From an uncultured Helicobacter sp. (GTDB lineage Bacteria; Campylobacterota; Campylobacteria; Campylobacterales; Helicobacteraceae): a DNA stretch of 64,000 nt. A program made the position numbers and the translations under genes. This document shows, piece after piece, positions 49,678 through 59,352 of the stretch. The notes below the pieces were generated by a model. The model did not search any database and was not told the origin of the DNA. It saw only the letters and a program-made list of their open reading frames with translations. The number at the start of each line of letters is the position of its first letter. The stretch's first letter is position 1. Where the stretch lies: assembly GCA_944326445.1 (NCBI GenBank), contig CALVDZ010000009.1, positions 1 through 64,000 of the forward strand, in the 5' to 3' direction.

Positions 49678-51331
49678 CTAGCGCACCCTAAAGACATACA
49701 TTTGTGAGGGGAGTTTGAAGGTGTTGCCGACATTGCTTAGCGCGTGCTTAATCCCTAGCTGCTGCAGTGCGTAGGCTCCCAAACTCATCATATTGTATGA
49801 GGGCAGATAGCCAAAGTTGTCTGTGGCAAACAAAAGCTCGTGTTGGGCTTTGAGAGATTGGATATATTCTTGTGTGATGGGCTTGTCGCTAAAAAAAGTC
49901 AGGATTATCAAATCCCCACTTTGTGGCTCGCTCACCTCATCGGTGTTATAAAAGCTCAGCTTTGCCTCTATATTGGTGCTAAAAACTTGTCCATTTGGCT
50001 CTTTGGATTTTATATCAAAAATCTGTGTGTTATAGAATCTAGGGAGTATGCCAAAGAGTGTGCTATACATCCACGAGTTGTAGTATTTGTCCCTACCGCG
50101 CCCAAAACCATCAAAATACAAAGTCGTTTGGGGGTGCTCTGACAAATAGCCTTGGAGGAAGCCCATCGTTTGTGCTAGGTTGCGCATTTGAATCTTATTG
50201 AGTGTGAAATAATGTATCCCTTGGGGGATTGCATTGCCTAGCAGACTAAGCCCAACCACGCCGCTTATGCACCAAAACAGCACCTTTTTCACAAGCACCT
50301 TCCCATAGAGTGCCACAAAATACAGCGCGTAGATATAGGCAAGGATATTGGCGGGCATAAAATAATGAAAACTCCCCATACCCAAAATGAGAAACGCCAG
50401 AAAATACCCAAACGCGATAAGCCCGATACTATCCCAAAAGGGATTTGGGCATTGTCTATGCGTATAGAGCCACACAGCGCGCGCTAGCAGCATACATGGC
50501 AGAGCGATACTCACCATCGGGGCGGCTAGCACAGAGACAGCGAGCGTGCGTATGGGGCTAAAGACGAATTCTTGATTGGTATAGCTAGAGTGCGCGTTGG
50601 CAGTCATATACGCATAGCAGAGCAAAAACACTACGCCGCTTACCATCAGCGCGATATCCATACTGATAAGCCGTTTGTCGAGGGATTTGAAGGATTTGTG
50701 GTGTGAGAGAAAGCTAAAGAGGAGGTGTAAGAATCCAAAGCCACTAATGAGGATAAAGGACACTTCTTTGAGATAAATGACGCAATTCCCTGCAAGCAGC
50801 ATCAGTGTCGCATATATATATATATATATCAGTAACAGTGCGCGAAAGCTTGGTGTAGAAATGATAGGCAGCGAGTAAGAAAATGCCTAGAAAGAGAATC
50901 TGTGTGTTTTCAGGAAAGGGGATTTGTGTGATGATTTTGGTATAGCCAACCGTGAGTGCAAAGCTGACAAAAGATACAAGCACAAGTGCCCTATGAGCCT
51001 TTGTGTAAAGACTAAGCTTGAAAAAACAAAACGCCACAAGCACAAAGACAATGGCATTGCCTATCATAAACGCATATGGGCTAGTAGAAAATAAGGCGAT
51101 TAGATTTAGATTCCAACCAGCAAGGGGGAAAAATCGTCCATAACCTGTCTCAAGTCCGTGCCACGCGTCCCTGCCCTCTACCAAGCTCGCATAAAAGGCA
51201 ATGTCATCGCCGCTCATAAAGGGCGCGCTTGATTTGTAAATCAGGGCAAAGGCATACAGCCCGACAAAAAGCCAATACAGCTTATCCCAAACGCTACTTT
51301 GTGTGGTAGCAGTGTGTGCGTGAGGTTTCAT
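49678..51331 (-). CDS. Multi-pass membrane protein (GT-C/DUF6056-like), phase-OFF at (AT)9
   Basis: Two overlapping frames form one polytopic protein. The first starts at ATG 51331 (AAAAGGAG upstream) and reads through a first membrane span, APFMSGDDIAFY (acidic pair in the first periplasmic loop, as in GT-C glycosyltransferases) and several spans, to a TATATA tract. The second continues LLAGNCVIYLKEVSFIL... to a soluble C-terminal domain (GFGRGRDKYYNSWMYSTLFGILPRFYNTQIF). At (AT)9 the frames differ; ten or seven units would join them into 551 residues. Acts on surface glycan or lipid is inference. No catalytic assignment is possible. Confidence 0.75.
50812..50829. repeat. (AT)9 dinucleotide tract, contingency switch
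   Basis: Nine AT units exactly at the frame break of the polytopic membrane protein. Gain of one unit or loss of two restores the frame. Confidence 0.85.
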
Positions 51332-51448
51332 AAAACTCCTTTTAAGATTGTGATTTGAGCGGGCGATTATAGCCACAACTTGTGCAAAACTCTCTTAAAA
51401 AGCCGATAGTGCGCTATAATGACACAATCACGATAGGGATAGAATCTA

Positions 51449-51805
51449 ATGCACGAATTATCGATTGTCAATGCGCTTTTGGAGCAGGCTTGCGAGATAG
51501 CCACGCAGCATAATGCTAGCAAGGTGCATAAAATCATCATCAGCGTGGGCGAGCGCAGCGGCGTGGATATGGGGCTGCTTGCGCGCACCTTTGAGACATT
51601 TAGAACAGAGTTTGCCCTGTGTGAAAACGCGCTTTTAGAATCTGTGTATGAGCGCGTGGAGGTGCTCTGTGAGGATTGCCAAACCCAAAGCGTTGCGCAA
51701 GATATGCAATACGCGATATGCCCCCATTGCCAATCGCGCAATGTGCGCATTGTCAAAGGCAAGGAACTGCTTTTGCTAAGCCTAGAGCTAGATTCACAAG
51801 AATAA
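51449..51805 (+). CDS. hypA: Nickel incorporation protein HypA
   Basis: 118 residues. The N-terminal MHEL (His2 binds Ni) and the Zn-binding pair of CxxC motifs (C74-C77, C91-C94) are intact. It loads Ni into [NiFe]-hydrogenase and, in Helicobacter, urease. Its neighbours, a coiled-coil protein and lpxB, match the order HP0869-HP0867 as I recall it. Confidence 0.94.
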   Translation: MHELSIVNALLEQACEIATQHNASKVHKIIISVGERSGVDMGLLARTFETFRTEFALCENALLESVYERVEVLCEDCQTQSVAQDMQYAICPHCQSRNVRIVKGKELLLLSLELDSQE

Positions 51806-51815
51806 GCGAGCGAGA

Positions 51816-52340
51816 ATGCCACAAAACATTGATGCGCGGATTTTCAAGGAATTTTTGCAATACGATCTCACAAGCGGGAGTTTGTGGGAGATTGTGGAGA
51901 TTTTTGAGCGACATCGCGCGCGCTTTAGAGACGAGATAAGCCAATACCAAGAGGAGATCACAAAGGCAAAAAAGGAATTAGGGGAGTTGCGCGAGCAGCT
52001 TAGCCAAGCTAGGGCGTTGCAGGCAGAGCACGCCGCACCAAAGCCCCAAAACGCGCAGCCAAAGCCCAAAAAATCGCCCCAAAAACCAAGTGAGAGCAAA
52101 TCTGAAATACCACAGGAGTATAAACAGAGGATTTTGGAGCTTGAGCTAGAAAATAGGCGACTAGGGATCGAGCTAAGGGATCTCAAGCAAGAAATCGCGC
52201 TCAATGAGCGAGAATCTATGCAGCGAGAATCTAAACAACAAAAATCGCCCCTCTCATCTCCCACATCTCCCAAATCCCGCGCCAAAGCCCCAAAATCCGC
52301 AAATCCTACGCCAGCAAAGCACACAAAGGGCAATGCGTGA
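51816..52340 (+). CDS. Coiled-coil protein of unknown function
   Basis: 174 residues. Residues 1-35 are conserved-looking (DARIFKEFLQYDLTSGSLWEIVEIFERHR), 36-75 are a long heptad coiled coil (EISQYQEEITKAKKELGELREQL), then a Lys/Pro/Gln-rich linker and a second coiled coil, with an Ala/Pro/Lys tail. It ends at 52340, overlapping lpxB if the GTG at 52337 is its start. It is the counterpart of the H. pylori gene between hypA and lpxB. Function not known. Confidence 0.75.
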   Translation: MPQNIDARIFKEFLQYDLTSGSLWEIVEIFERHRARFRDEISQYQEEITKAKKELGELREQLSQARALQAEHAAPKPQNAQPKPKKSPQKPSESKSEIPQEYKQRILELELENRRLGIELRDLKQEIALNERESMQRESKQQKSPLSSPTSPKSRAKAPKSANPTPAKHTKGNA

Positions 52341-52378
52341 GTTTAGTAGCCAAAAATACAGAATCTAAAAGGCTAGCA

Positions 52379-53590
52379 ATGCAGCAAGATACAACAATCA
52401 CTCATCGCGTGTTTGTCAGCGCGCTCGAGCCAAGTGCCAATCTCCACCTAAAAGCGCTCGCTTATGAGCTAAACACGCTCGCGGAGCAGAGGGGTGTGGT
52501 GCTAGAGATTGTGGGGATTTTTGATCATAGCGCGTTTGTGGATTGTGCGCATTTGCGGGCACATTCTAGCTATGAGCTAAGCGCGTTTGCGGTGATGGCG
52601 TTTGTGGATGTGATAAAAAAATATTTTTTTTATAAGCGCGTGAATGATGAGATGATAGCCCTCGCTAAAACCTGCAAAAAAGCCCTGCTGCTTGATAGCT
52701 CGAGCTTTCATATACCGCTAGCCAAGGGGCTTAGGGGCAGTGGCGTGGAGGTGGTGTATTATATCCTGCCCCAAGTGTGGGCGTGGAAAAGCTGGAGGGC
52801 AAAGGAGATAGAGCGCATTTGTGATAGGCTATGTGCGATTTTGCCCTTTGAGCTTAGTATGTATCCAAACGCGCTCAAAGATGGGCGTGCGCGCTATGTC
52901 GGGCATCCGCTGCTTGATGAGCTGCCGCTAGATTCTGTGGATTCTATGGATTCTAGTGAATCCACAGAATCTGCGCGAGAGGGCGAGGCAGGGCGAGGGC
53001 AAACAATCGTGTTTATGCCCGGGAGCCGCCGCGGGGAGATTGGCAGGATTTTCCCTATTTTTGTGCGCTTAGCAAGGGAGCTTAGTGAATCTAAAGTGCT
53101 CGTGGCTCCTGCGCATTTTGCCAACCTCCCAAAAGATGAGCTACACAGAATCTATGGCGATGGGCTAGAGGAATTTGCGCTTAGTTTTGATTCCACGCAG
53201 GCGTTAAGAGCGTGCAAGTTTGCCTTTATCTGCTCGGGCACAGCGACACTGCAGGCGGCACTGCTAGGCGCGCCATTTGTGCTTGCTTACACGATGCGCA
53301 AGGTGGAGTATCATATCGCCAAGGCGTTTGTGGGGCTAAATGTCGTGGGGTTGGCAAATATCCTGTATCAGGGGGCTTGTGGCGAGAGTGCGGGGAGAGG
53401 CGAGCAGAGGCTGCACACAGAGCTTATCCAAGATGAATTGAGTGTAGAAAACCTTTTAGATTCTTATAAGCATTTTGACTACCAAACCTACGCGCGCAAT
53501 GCCAAAAAACTCCGCGCGTATTTGGGCTATGGTAGCTCGCGCAATGTCGCTACAGTCCTGCTAGAAAGTCTCACACAAACCCCACGCTAG
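52379..53590 (+). CDS. lpxB: Lipid-A-disaccharide synthase
   Basis: Glycosyltransferase GT19 condensing UDP-2,3-diacylglucosamine and lipid X. The N-terminal SALEPSANLHLKAL corresponds to the SGEaSGD motif; QVWAWKSWRAKEI and MPGSRRGEIGR, FICSGTATLQAAL are present. ATG 52379 is chosen because the family starts near there and AAAGG lies upstream; a GTG at 52337 would add fourteen residues. An Asp/Ser insert (residues about 183-205) comes from AGATTCT-rich DNA. Confidence 0.92.
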   Translation: MQQDTTITHRVFVSALEPSANLHLKALAYELNTLAEQRGVVLEIVGIFDHSAFVDCAHLRAHSSYELSAFAVMAFVDVIKKYFFYKRVNDEMIALAKTCKKALLLDSSSFHIPLAKGLRGSGVEVVYYILPQVWAWKSWRAKEIERICDRLCAILPFELSMYPNALKDGRARYVGHPLLDELPLDSVDSMDSSESTESAREGEAGRGQTIVFMPGSRRGEIGRIFPIFVRLARELSESKVLVAPAHFANLPKDELHRIYGDGLEEFALSFDSTQALRACKFAFICSGTATLQAALLGAPFVLAYTMRKVEYHIAKAFVGLNVVGLANILYQGACGESAGRGEQRLHTELIQDELSVENLLDSYKHFDYQTYARNAKKLRAYLGYGSSRNVATVLLESLTQTPR

Positions 53591-53699
53591 CGCAATGTGT
53601 AGCACGCTAGCCACGCAAGAAAATCTAGTTATTAGTGCCTTTTAAGTTTTGATTGACTAAAATTTAGCCCTACTTTAAGAAAGCAGGAGAGGAAGCGCG

Positions 53700-56129
53700 A
53701 TGAAGTATATAAAGTTTTTTAAGGAGCTCAACAACAAAGATGTTCCTATCGTGGGTGGTAAAAACGCGAGTATCGGCGAGATGTTTCAAGAGCTCGTATC
53801 TGAAGGCATAAAGGTGCCAAATGGCTTTGCGATCACAAGCGAGGCGTATTGGTATCTGCTAGATTCTGGCGGGATTAGGGAGACGATTGAGGAGCTGCTA
53901 AGGGGCGTTGATGTCACAGAGATCGATGTGCTAAAGACGCGCTCCAAAAAGATTAGGGAATTGATTTTTGGCACGCCCTTTCCCGATGATTTGCGCGAAG
54001 AGATCTTTGAAGCTTATAAAATCCTTAGCGAAGAATATGGTATGAAAGAAACCGATGTGGCGGTGCGCAGCTCGGCGACTGCGGAGGATCTCCCCGATGC
54101 TTCATTTGCAGGACAACAAGACACATACCTAAGCGTGAGGGGCAAAAGTGAGCTGATACACTATATCAAATCCTGCTTTGCCTCACTTTTTACCGATAGG
54201 GCGGTGAGTTATCGCGCCTCTAGGGGATTTGATCACTTCAAAGTCGCGCTTTCTGTGGGTGTGCAAAAAATGGTGCGTGCGGATAAGGGCAGTGCGGGCG
54301 TGATGTTTAGTATCGATACCGAGACGGGATTCAAAGACGCGGTGTTTATCACGGCTTCTTGGGGGCTTGGCGAAAATGTCGTGGGCGGCACAGTAAATCC
54401 CGATGAGTTTTATGTCTTTAAACCCACGCTAAAAGATGGCAAACGCCCCATCATCAAGCGTCAGCTAGGGCATAAGCACCAAAAGATGGTCTATGCCCCG
54501 CGCGGCAGCGAACACCCTACTAAAAATATCAAAACCACCCAAAAAGAGCTCAAAACCTTCTCCATCACAGATGAAGATATACTCACGCTCGCGCGCTATG
54601 CCGTGAGGATAGAGGAGCACTATACCAAAGAGGCTGGCGAGTATCGCCCTATGGATATGGAATGGGCAAAAGATGGCGAGAGCGGGGAGATATTTATCGT
54701 GCAAGCGCGTCCTGAAACTGTGCAGAGTCAAAAGCTCAAAACCCAAACTGCTAATCGCTTGGAGGAGTTTAGATTCACAGATTCTGCAGAATCTCGCGAG
54801 GTTATCATTACCGGACGCGCCATTGGCAACAAAATCGGCGCGGGCAAGGTGCGTATCATCAATAACCTAGAGCATATGAACACCTTTAATGAGGGCGAAA
54901 TCCTCGTAACAGACAATACCGATCCGGATTGGGAACCTGTGATGAAAAAGGCTGCGGCAGTGATCACAAATCGCGGCGGTAGGACTTGCCACGCAGCGAT
55001 CGTGGCGCGCGAGATCGGAGTGCCTGCGATAGTGGGCGCAGTGGGCGCGACTGATAGGCTTTATACCGGTATGGAGATTACCGTTTCTTGCGCTGAGGGC
55101 GAAGAGGGGTATGTGTATGCGGGAATCTGTGATTATGAAGTCAAAAGTGTGGAGCTTGATAATCTCGGTGAGACAAAGACAAAGATTTATATGAATGTGG
55201 GCAATCCCGAAAAGGCGTTTGGGTTTGCCAAACTGCCAAATAGCGGCGTGGGACTAGCCAGAATGGAGCTCATCGTGCTCAATCAGATCAAAGCCCACCC
55301 CCTCGCATTGCTTGATATCCAAAATGGCAAGGGCAAGGAGATCAAAGAGCGCGCGGAGATCGAGCGGCTGATGGCGGGGTATGAGAGCCCAAAAGATTTT
55401 TTTATCAAAAAGATCGCCGAGGGCATTGGTATGATTTGCGCGGCGTTTTACCCAAATCCCGTTATCGTGCGCACGAGTGATTTTAAATCAAACGAATACC
55501 GCGGTATGGTGGCAGGCACATACTACGAGCCACAAGAAGAAAACCCTATGCTAGGCTATCGCGGGGCGAGCAGGTATTATTCTGATCTCTATCGTGTGGC
55601 GTTTGAGTGGGAATGCGAGGCGTTAGCTATGGTGCGCGATGAGATGGGGCTAAGTAATATGAAGGTGATGATACCATTTTTGCGCACGCCAGAAGAGGGC
55701 AAAAAGGTGCTAGAGATTATGCGTCGCAATGGCCTAGAATCGGGGCGCAATGGCTTAGAGATCTATGTGATGTGCGAGTTGCCGGTGAATGTGATTTTGG
55801 CAGATGAGTTTTTGAGTATGTTTGATGGGTATTCTATCGGTTCAAACGATCTCACGCAGCTTACTCTAGGCGTGGATAGAGACGGGCAGCTCGTAACGCA
55901 TATCTTTGATGAGCGCAATCCTGCAATGTTTGAGATGTTTAGACAAGCCATAGCGGCGTGTAAGCGGCATAATAAATATTGTGGTATCTGTGGGCAAGCC
56001 CCAAGCGACTATCCAGAAGTTACGGAATTTTTGGTAAAAGAGGGCATTAGCTCCATCTCGCTCAATCCAGATTCTGTGATAAAGACTTGGCGATTTGTCG
56101 CAGAGCTAGAAAATAAACTTGCAAAATAA
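53700..56129 (+). CDS. ppsA: Phosphoenolpyruvate synthase
   Basis: Makes PEP from pyruvate and ATP for gluconeogenesis. 809 residues: ATP-binding domain (VRSSATAEDLPDASFAGQQDTYL), phosphohistidine in GGRTCHAAIVAREIGVPAIVG, and the C-terminal PEP/pyruvate barrel (GSNDLTQLTLGVDRD, CGICGQAPSD). GAGAGGAAG lies before the ATG. Typical length. Confidence 0.96.
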   Translation: MKYIKFFKELNNKDVPIVGGKNASIGEMFQELVSEGIKVPNGFAITSEAYWYLLDSGGIRETIEELLRGVDVTEIDVLKTRSKKIRELIFGTPFPDDLREEIFEAYKILSEEYGMKETDVAVRSSATAEDLPDASFAGQQDTYLSVRGKSELIHYIKSCFASLFTDRAVSYRASRGFDHFKVALSVGVQKMVRADKGSAGVMFSIDTETGFKDAVFITASWGLGENVVGGTVNPDEFYVFKPTLKDGKRPIIKRQLGHKHQKMVYAPRGSEHPTKNIKTTQKELKTFSITDEDILTLARYAVRIEEHYTKEAGEYRPMDMEWAKDGESGEIFIVQARPETVQSQKLKTQTANRLEEFRFTDSAESREVIITGRAIGNKIGAGKVRIINNLEHMNTFNEGEILVTDNTDPDWEPVMKKAAAVITNRGGRTCHAAIVAREIGVPAIVGAVGATDRLYTGMEITVSCAEGEEGYVYAGICDYEVKSVELDNLGETKTKIYMNVGNPEKAFGFAKLPNSGVGLARMELIVLNQIKAHPLALLDIQNGKGKEIKERAEIERLMAGYESPKDFFIKKIAEGIGMICAAFYPNPVIVRTSDFKSNEYRGMVAGTYYEPQEENPMLGYRGASRYYSDLYRVAFEWECEALAMVRDEMGLSNMKVMIPFLRTPEEGKKVLEIMRRNGLESGRNGLEIYVMCELPVNVILADEFLSMFDGYSIGSNDLTQLTLGVDRDGQLVTHIFDERNPAMFEMFRQAIAACKRHNKYCGICGQAPSDYPEVTEFLVKEGISSISLNPDSVIKTWRFVAELENKLAK

Positions 56130-56144
56130 CAGAATCGAGGTAGT

Positions 56145-56927
56145 ATGGAATTTATTTTATTGCTTATAGGAGCGGGGGTAGCGTATTTTTTGTATGTTAC
56201 CCTGCAGGATTATCTCAAAAATCCCCTGCACCAAGAGATCGCCCAGCCAAAACCGCGATTTGAAGTCGCACAGATAGGGCAAGTCAGCGAGCAGGAGAGG
56301 GCACAAAACAAAATCAGAGAGAGTGAATATGGGATTTTGAGTGCGATTTTGGGCATTTTTGCCCGCAGTGATGGCAAGATGTGTGAGTTTGAGCGCGTGC
56401 TCGTGGAGGATATGATCGATGAGATGGCGCGAGATTCTAAAAACTCCAAAATCACTAAAGAAGCCTTGCTAGAGATTTATGAAAACGGCGATGAGCGTAG
56501 CCTAGAGCAGCTGTGCGTGGATTTTAGCAACGCGACAAAGGGCGAGTATAAAAAACGCCTAAAGGTTGTGGAGTTTTTGTTTGTCCTTGCGTATGCTGAT
56601 GGGGAATTTGACAAAAACGAAGAGGCTATGCTCATCGATGTGGCGGCGTTTTTTGAGCTAGATAATGAGGATTTTAACAAGCTCTATGATGAGTTTGCCG
56701 CCTCGTATGCAAACGATGTAGAGATGAGCACACAAGAGGCTTTGGAGCTTTTGGGACTGCAGGAGGGCTATGCTAAAGAGGACTTAGAGAAGTCCTACAA
56801 TGAGCTGCTCAAAAAAACCAAGGGCGTGATTTTGGATAACCAAAATGTGAATAAATCGCTCCTAGATAGCGTTGTGCAGGATTTGCGCAGAGTGGAAAAA
56901 GCCTATAAACTCCTTAAGAACGCGTAA
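56145..56927 (+). CDS. Membrane-anchored TerB/DnaJ-like protein (DjlA type)
   Basis: 260 residues: an N-terminal membrane anchor (FILLLIGAGVAYFLYVTL), then a TerB-like helical domain (LSAILGIFARSDGKMCEFERVLVEDMIDEM and FLFVLAYADGEFDKNEEAMLIDVAAFF), and a C-terminal J-domain-like part (ALELLGLQEGYAKEDLEKSYNELLKK) without the HPD motif. It resembles DjlA, which regulates Hsp70 at the membrane; lack of HPD argues against DnaK stimulation. Fifteen bases after ppsA. Confidence 0.75.
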   Translation: MEFILLLIGAGVAYFLYVTLQDYLKNPLHQEIAQPKPRFEVAQIGQVSEQERAQNKIRESEYGILSAILGIFARSDGKMCEFERVLVEDMIDEMARDSKNSKITKEALLEIYENGDERSLEQLCVDFSNATKGEYKKRLKVVEFLFVLAYADGEFDKNEEAMLIDVAAFFELDNEDFNKLYDEFAASYANDVEMSTQEALELLGLQEGYAKEDLEKSYNELLKKTKGVILDNQNVNKSLLDSVVQDLRRVEKAYKLLKNA

Positions 56928-56989
56928 GCACATCTTAGCCGCGATTGTAGCACTCTCTAGCCTTATCTAGTGGCGTGGGGCGCAGGGTG

Positions 56990-57004
56990 TGGAATGCTTA
57001 GTGC
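56990..57004 (+). promoter_or_regulatory. Candidate sigma-54 promoter
   Basis: TGG at 56990-56992 and GC at 57003-57004 with ten bases between the GG and GC give the invariant GG-N10-GC spacing, and the surrounding TGGAATG..GTGCT agrees with the -24/-12 consensus at most other positions. The start would be about 57016, giving a 27-base leader to the gene at 57043. In Helicobacter sigma-54 serves middle flagellar genes. The match is short, so chance is possible. Confidence 0.5.
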
Positions 57005-57042
57005 TTTAGTAGTCCAAGTTCTAAACAAAAAGGAGCGGTGCG

Positions 57043-57516
57043 ATGAAAGTGGATGGGCAGTCGTTGCTAAGCGCGATTTATCAGCAAAACCAAGCGGGCG
57101 CGAGAGAAGAGGTAAGCGACGCTAAGCTTCATCACATTAAGCCCCTAGAGGAGATTTCCCAAACCCAAGTTACTACTGATATTTCTAACCCCAACACCGC
57201 GCTTCGTATCAAAGACTATTTTGAGCCCTCCTCTATGCTCAAAAAAGCCAAAGAGGTGCGCGAGGACGCCATAGACGCGTTTGGCTCTAAAGAGCGTTTT
57301 GACAATCTCGCCAATACCCTGCAAAAAGCCTCTATCATCACCCACAACGAGCTTAGTGCGATGCGCTATTTGCGTGAAAATGCCCAAAAGCTTAGTTTTG
57401 ATGAGTTTGAAAAAATCGCGAGCAACGACACCCACAATATGCAGATGAAAGGGCTGCTTGATAGCGTGGTGCATAAACTCCACTATATCGATAGCATTAA
57501 TGGCGGCGTGATGTGA
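57043..57516 (+). CDS. Hypothetical soluble protein, possibly flagella-linked
   Basis: 157 residues, no signal or membrane segment, mostly helical. The N-terminus MKVDGQSLLSAIYQQNQ is amphipathic, and the C-terminal half (DNLANTLQKASIITHNELSAMRYLRENAQKLSFDEFEKI) is charged. I do not recognise the family with certainty. AAAGGAGCGG lies before the ATG. The sigma-54-like site upstream suggests control with flagellar genes. Confidence 0.7.
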   Translation: MKVDGQSLLSAIYQQNQAGAREEVSDAKLHHIKPLEEISQTQVTTDISNPNTALRIKDYFEPSSMLKKAKEVREDAIDAFGSKERFDNLANTLQKASIITHNELSAMRYLRENAQKLSFDEFEKIASNDTHNMQMKGLLDSVVHKLHYIDSINGGVM

Positions 57517-57574
57517 GAGCGCGCCAAAAGTCGCGCATAAGCCACATAAGCCGCACCAGAAACCACGCTAGCCC

Positions 57575-58700
57575 CTAGCGCGCGATAAATTTTTGAACGC
57601 CAAAAATCCTCGCATAGACATTATTAGGCCATTCATTAGGATTTGAGCTCGGATTGCTCCAGCCCGTGTAGTTTGCATAATACGAGATGAAAGTCTGCGC
57701 CTCCACCACGATTTCGCTTTTGCCCATAGCCTTTTGCGCGGCGATGGAGGCGAGCATACGCTCCCACTTTAGGCGCATATCCGCACACGCCGTGAGCACA
57801 TAGATTCCATACAGGGCGCATAGCGTGATGATGAGCTTTTGAGAAACCTTCAGTGTGCGGTGCTTGAGGCTCTCGCTTAGAATCTTACCCACAAAAATGA
57901 GCAAGCTTATATCAAAGATTCCATAGTGCAGCCTCGCCCTACCGGGTAGCCCCATCTGCAAAGTCGCTGCGATACTCATAAAATACGCCAAAACACCACA
58001 AGCACGATTCCAAGCTCACTGCCCCACCCAGCGACAAGTCCGAGTATGAGCATCCCTAGAGCCTTTAGCAGTGAGAATCTAGTCGAGCTACTCGGGGAGC
58101 TCCAAAAAATCCTATAAGACAGGAGATAGAGGAGGATGAAGCAATACGCCCATAGGTAGTTGAGGCTTCCCGCCGCCCAGAAAAATATCGCACCAAAGGC
58201 GCGAAATGCCATAAGCATAAAGAGCATAAGCGCGAGTGTGGCGCAGTCTGTGAGGGTGAGCGTGGGAAATCGCCCAAAAAGCAGGGCAAAGAGCAGGTAA
58301 AAAAAGCCCACGCCAAAGAGGGCATTGATAAACGCAAAATACGGCGTGTGCGCGAGGTAGGAGCCAAACCAGACTTTGAGCAGCTCGCCGATGCGCCCAT
58401 TCCAGTGCATATACGAGCGCACCATAGAATCTATACTGCCAAGTGGCACGCCAAAATCATCGCTTTGCGTGGGGAAGAGGGCATTGAGCACAAAAAGAAG
58501 AGATACAAGCCAATCCCGAGCAAAAGCGTGGATTGGGGGAGGGCAAGTCGGGCGAGTGCGGGCTGTGGCGCAGGCTGTGAGGCAAAGGCGCAGGCTGTGG
58601 CGCGGATGACGCAGGGCTATGTGAGTGGGCGCTCTGAGCGTGGGTTAGGGCGTTTTGGTGCTAGTGCGAGCATCTCTCTCGGGGGGCATTTTATAGGCAT
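57575..58700 (-). pseudogene. Decayed DUF6056-type membrane protein
   Basis: Three frames are needed. A good start (AAGGAG, ATG at 58700) reads MPIKCPPREM in one frame; the main segment, from about 58491, has DUF6056 hallmarks QSDDFG, WNGRIGELL and FWAAGSLNYLWAYCFIL; a third frame from about 57991 holds the C-terminal domain (RARLHYGIFDISLLIF... WSNPSSNPNEWPNNVYARIFGV). Between the main segment (ending AGWGSELGIVL) and the C-terminal part over 100 residues appear deleted relative to the usual length of about 500. A C6 tract near 58680 is too short to explain the breaks. Surface-glycan related by family; dead here. Confidence 0.65.
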
Positions 58701-58822
58701 ATAAGCTCCTTGGGTAAAAATTTTGCACTTATAGCATAAGATTGCTAGTGTTTGTGTGATGGATTCTAAAAATTTGGCTTTTTGCGCGAGAGAAAACACA
58801 ATGCCACAAGCATAGAATCTAA

Positions 58823-59191
58823 TCACTTATGGCGCTTGGTGTAGAATCTATCACTGATGCTACACACTTCTTTTTCGTAGATAGAATACGCACCCTCTAA
58901 AAATTCGTCCTGTATCTCAGCAAGCCTCTCATTTATGCGCTCAAACAAGATTCTATCATGGGGATCAATATCAGCCTCTGTGCGTAGATAATCTAAATAT
59001 CTGATAAACTCTATGCACTCCATCGAGGGCATTTTGCCCGCTTTTCTTGCTGTGGCAGCCGAGCTCGCCACACTTTTACGCAATGTATCAATCATCATCG
59101 GGAGATCCGCGCAATACTGCTCGCTGATCGTCCTGTTTGCATTGCCAAAGCACACCACATAGCAGCACATTTGCCAGAGATTTTGATCCAT
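58823..59191 (-). CDS. Small helical protein of unknown function
   Basis: 122 residues starting MDQNLWQMCCYVVCFGNANRTI with TTAAGGAC upstream of the ATG. Cys in the N-terminal segment (CCYVVC) and near the end. Largely helical and charged, with no family I can name. It is divergent from the HDOD gene, and their shared upstream region holds the T14 tract. Confidence 0.6.
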   Translation of the reverse strand: MDQNLWQMCCYVVCFGNANRTISEQYCADLPMMIDTLRKSVASSAATARKAGKMPSMECIEFIRYLDYLRTEADIDPHDRILFERINERLAEIQDEFLEGAYSIYEKEVCSISDRFYTKRHK

Positions 59192-59263
59192 TTACTGTCC
59201 TTAATTGATAAATATAAGCTTAAATTATCAAATTAATGTGCAAATTATAGCTTGAAATTCGCG

Positions 59264-59277
59264 TTTTTTTTTTTTTT
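59264..59277 (+). repeat. Poly-T tract (T14) in the HDOD promoter
   Basis: Fourteen T directly upstream of the -35 position for a -10 at 59301-59306 (TATAAA, 17-base spacer). Length changes of such a tract alter promoter strength in H. pylori adhesin genes. It lies 76 bases before the HDOD start. Confidence 0.75.
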
Positions 59278-59300
59278 GATAGAATGACGATTTTGCCTTA

Positions 59301-59306
59301 TATAAA
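59301..59306 (+). promoter_or_regulatory. -10 element of the HDOD gene
   Basis: TATAAA within TTATATAAATAAAG, with transcription expected to start about 59313 and an AAGGAAG ribosome site at 59340. Helicobacter promoters depend mostly on the -10 and on upstream AT periodicity, so the adjacent T14 probably contributes. Confidence 0.6.
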
Positions 59307-59352
59307 TAAAGAGAGATTTTTGCACAATATTTAAGTAACAAGGAAGCGCAAT

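Noticed and set aside
58348..58704. A 118-codon plus-strand frame
   Set aside because: Antisense to the DUF6056 remnant, with repetitive Gly/Ala-rich translation and no family.
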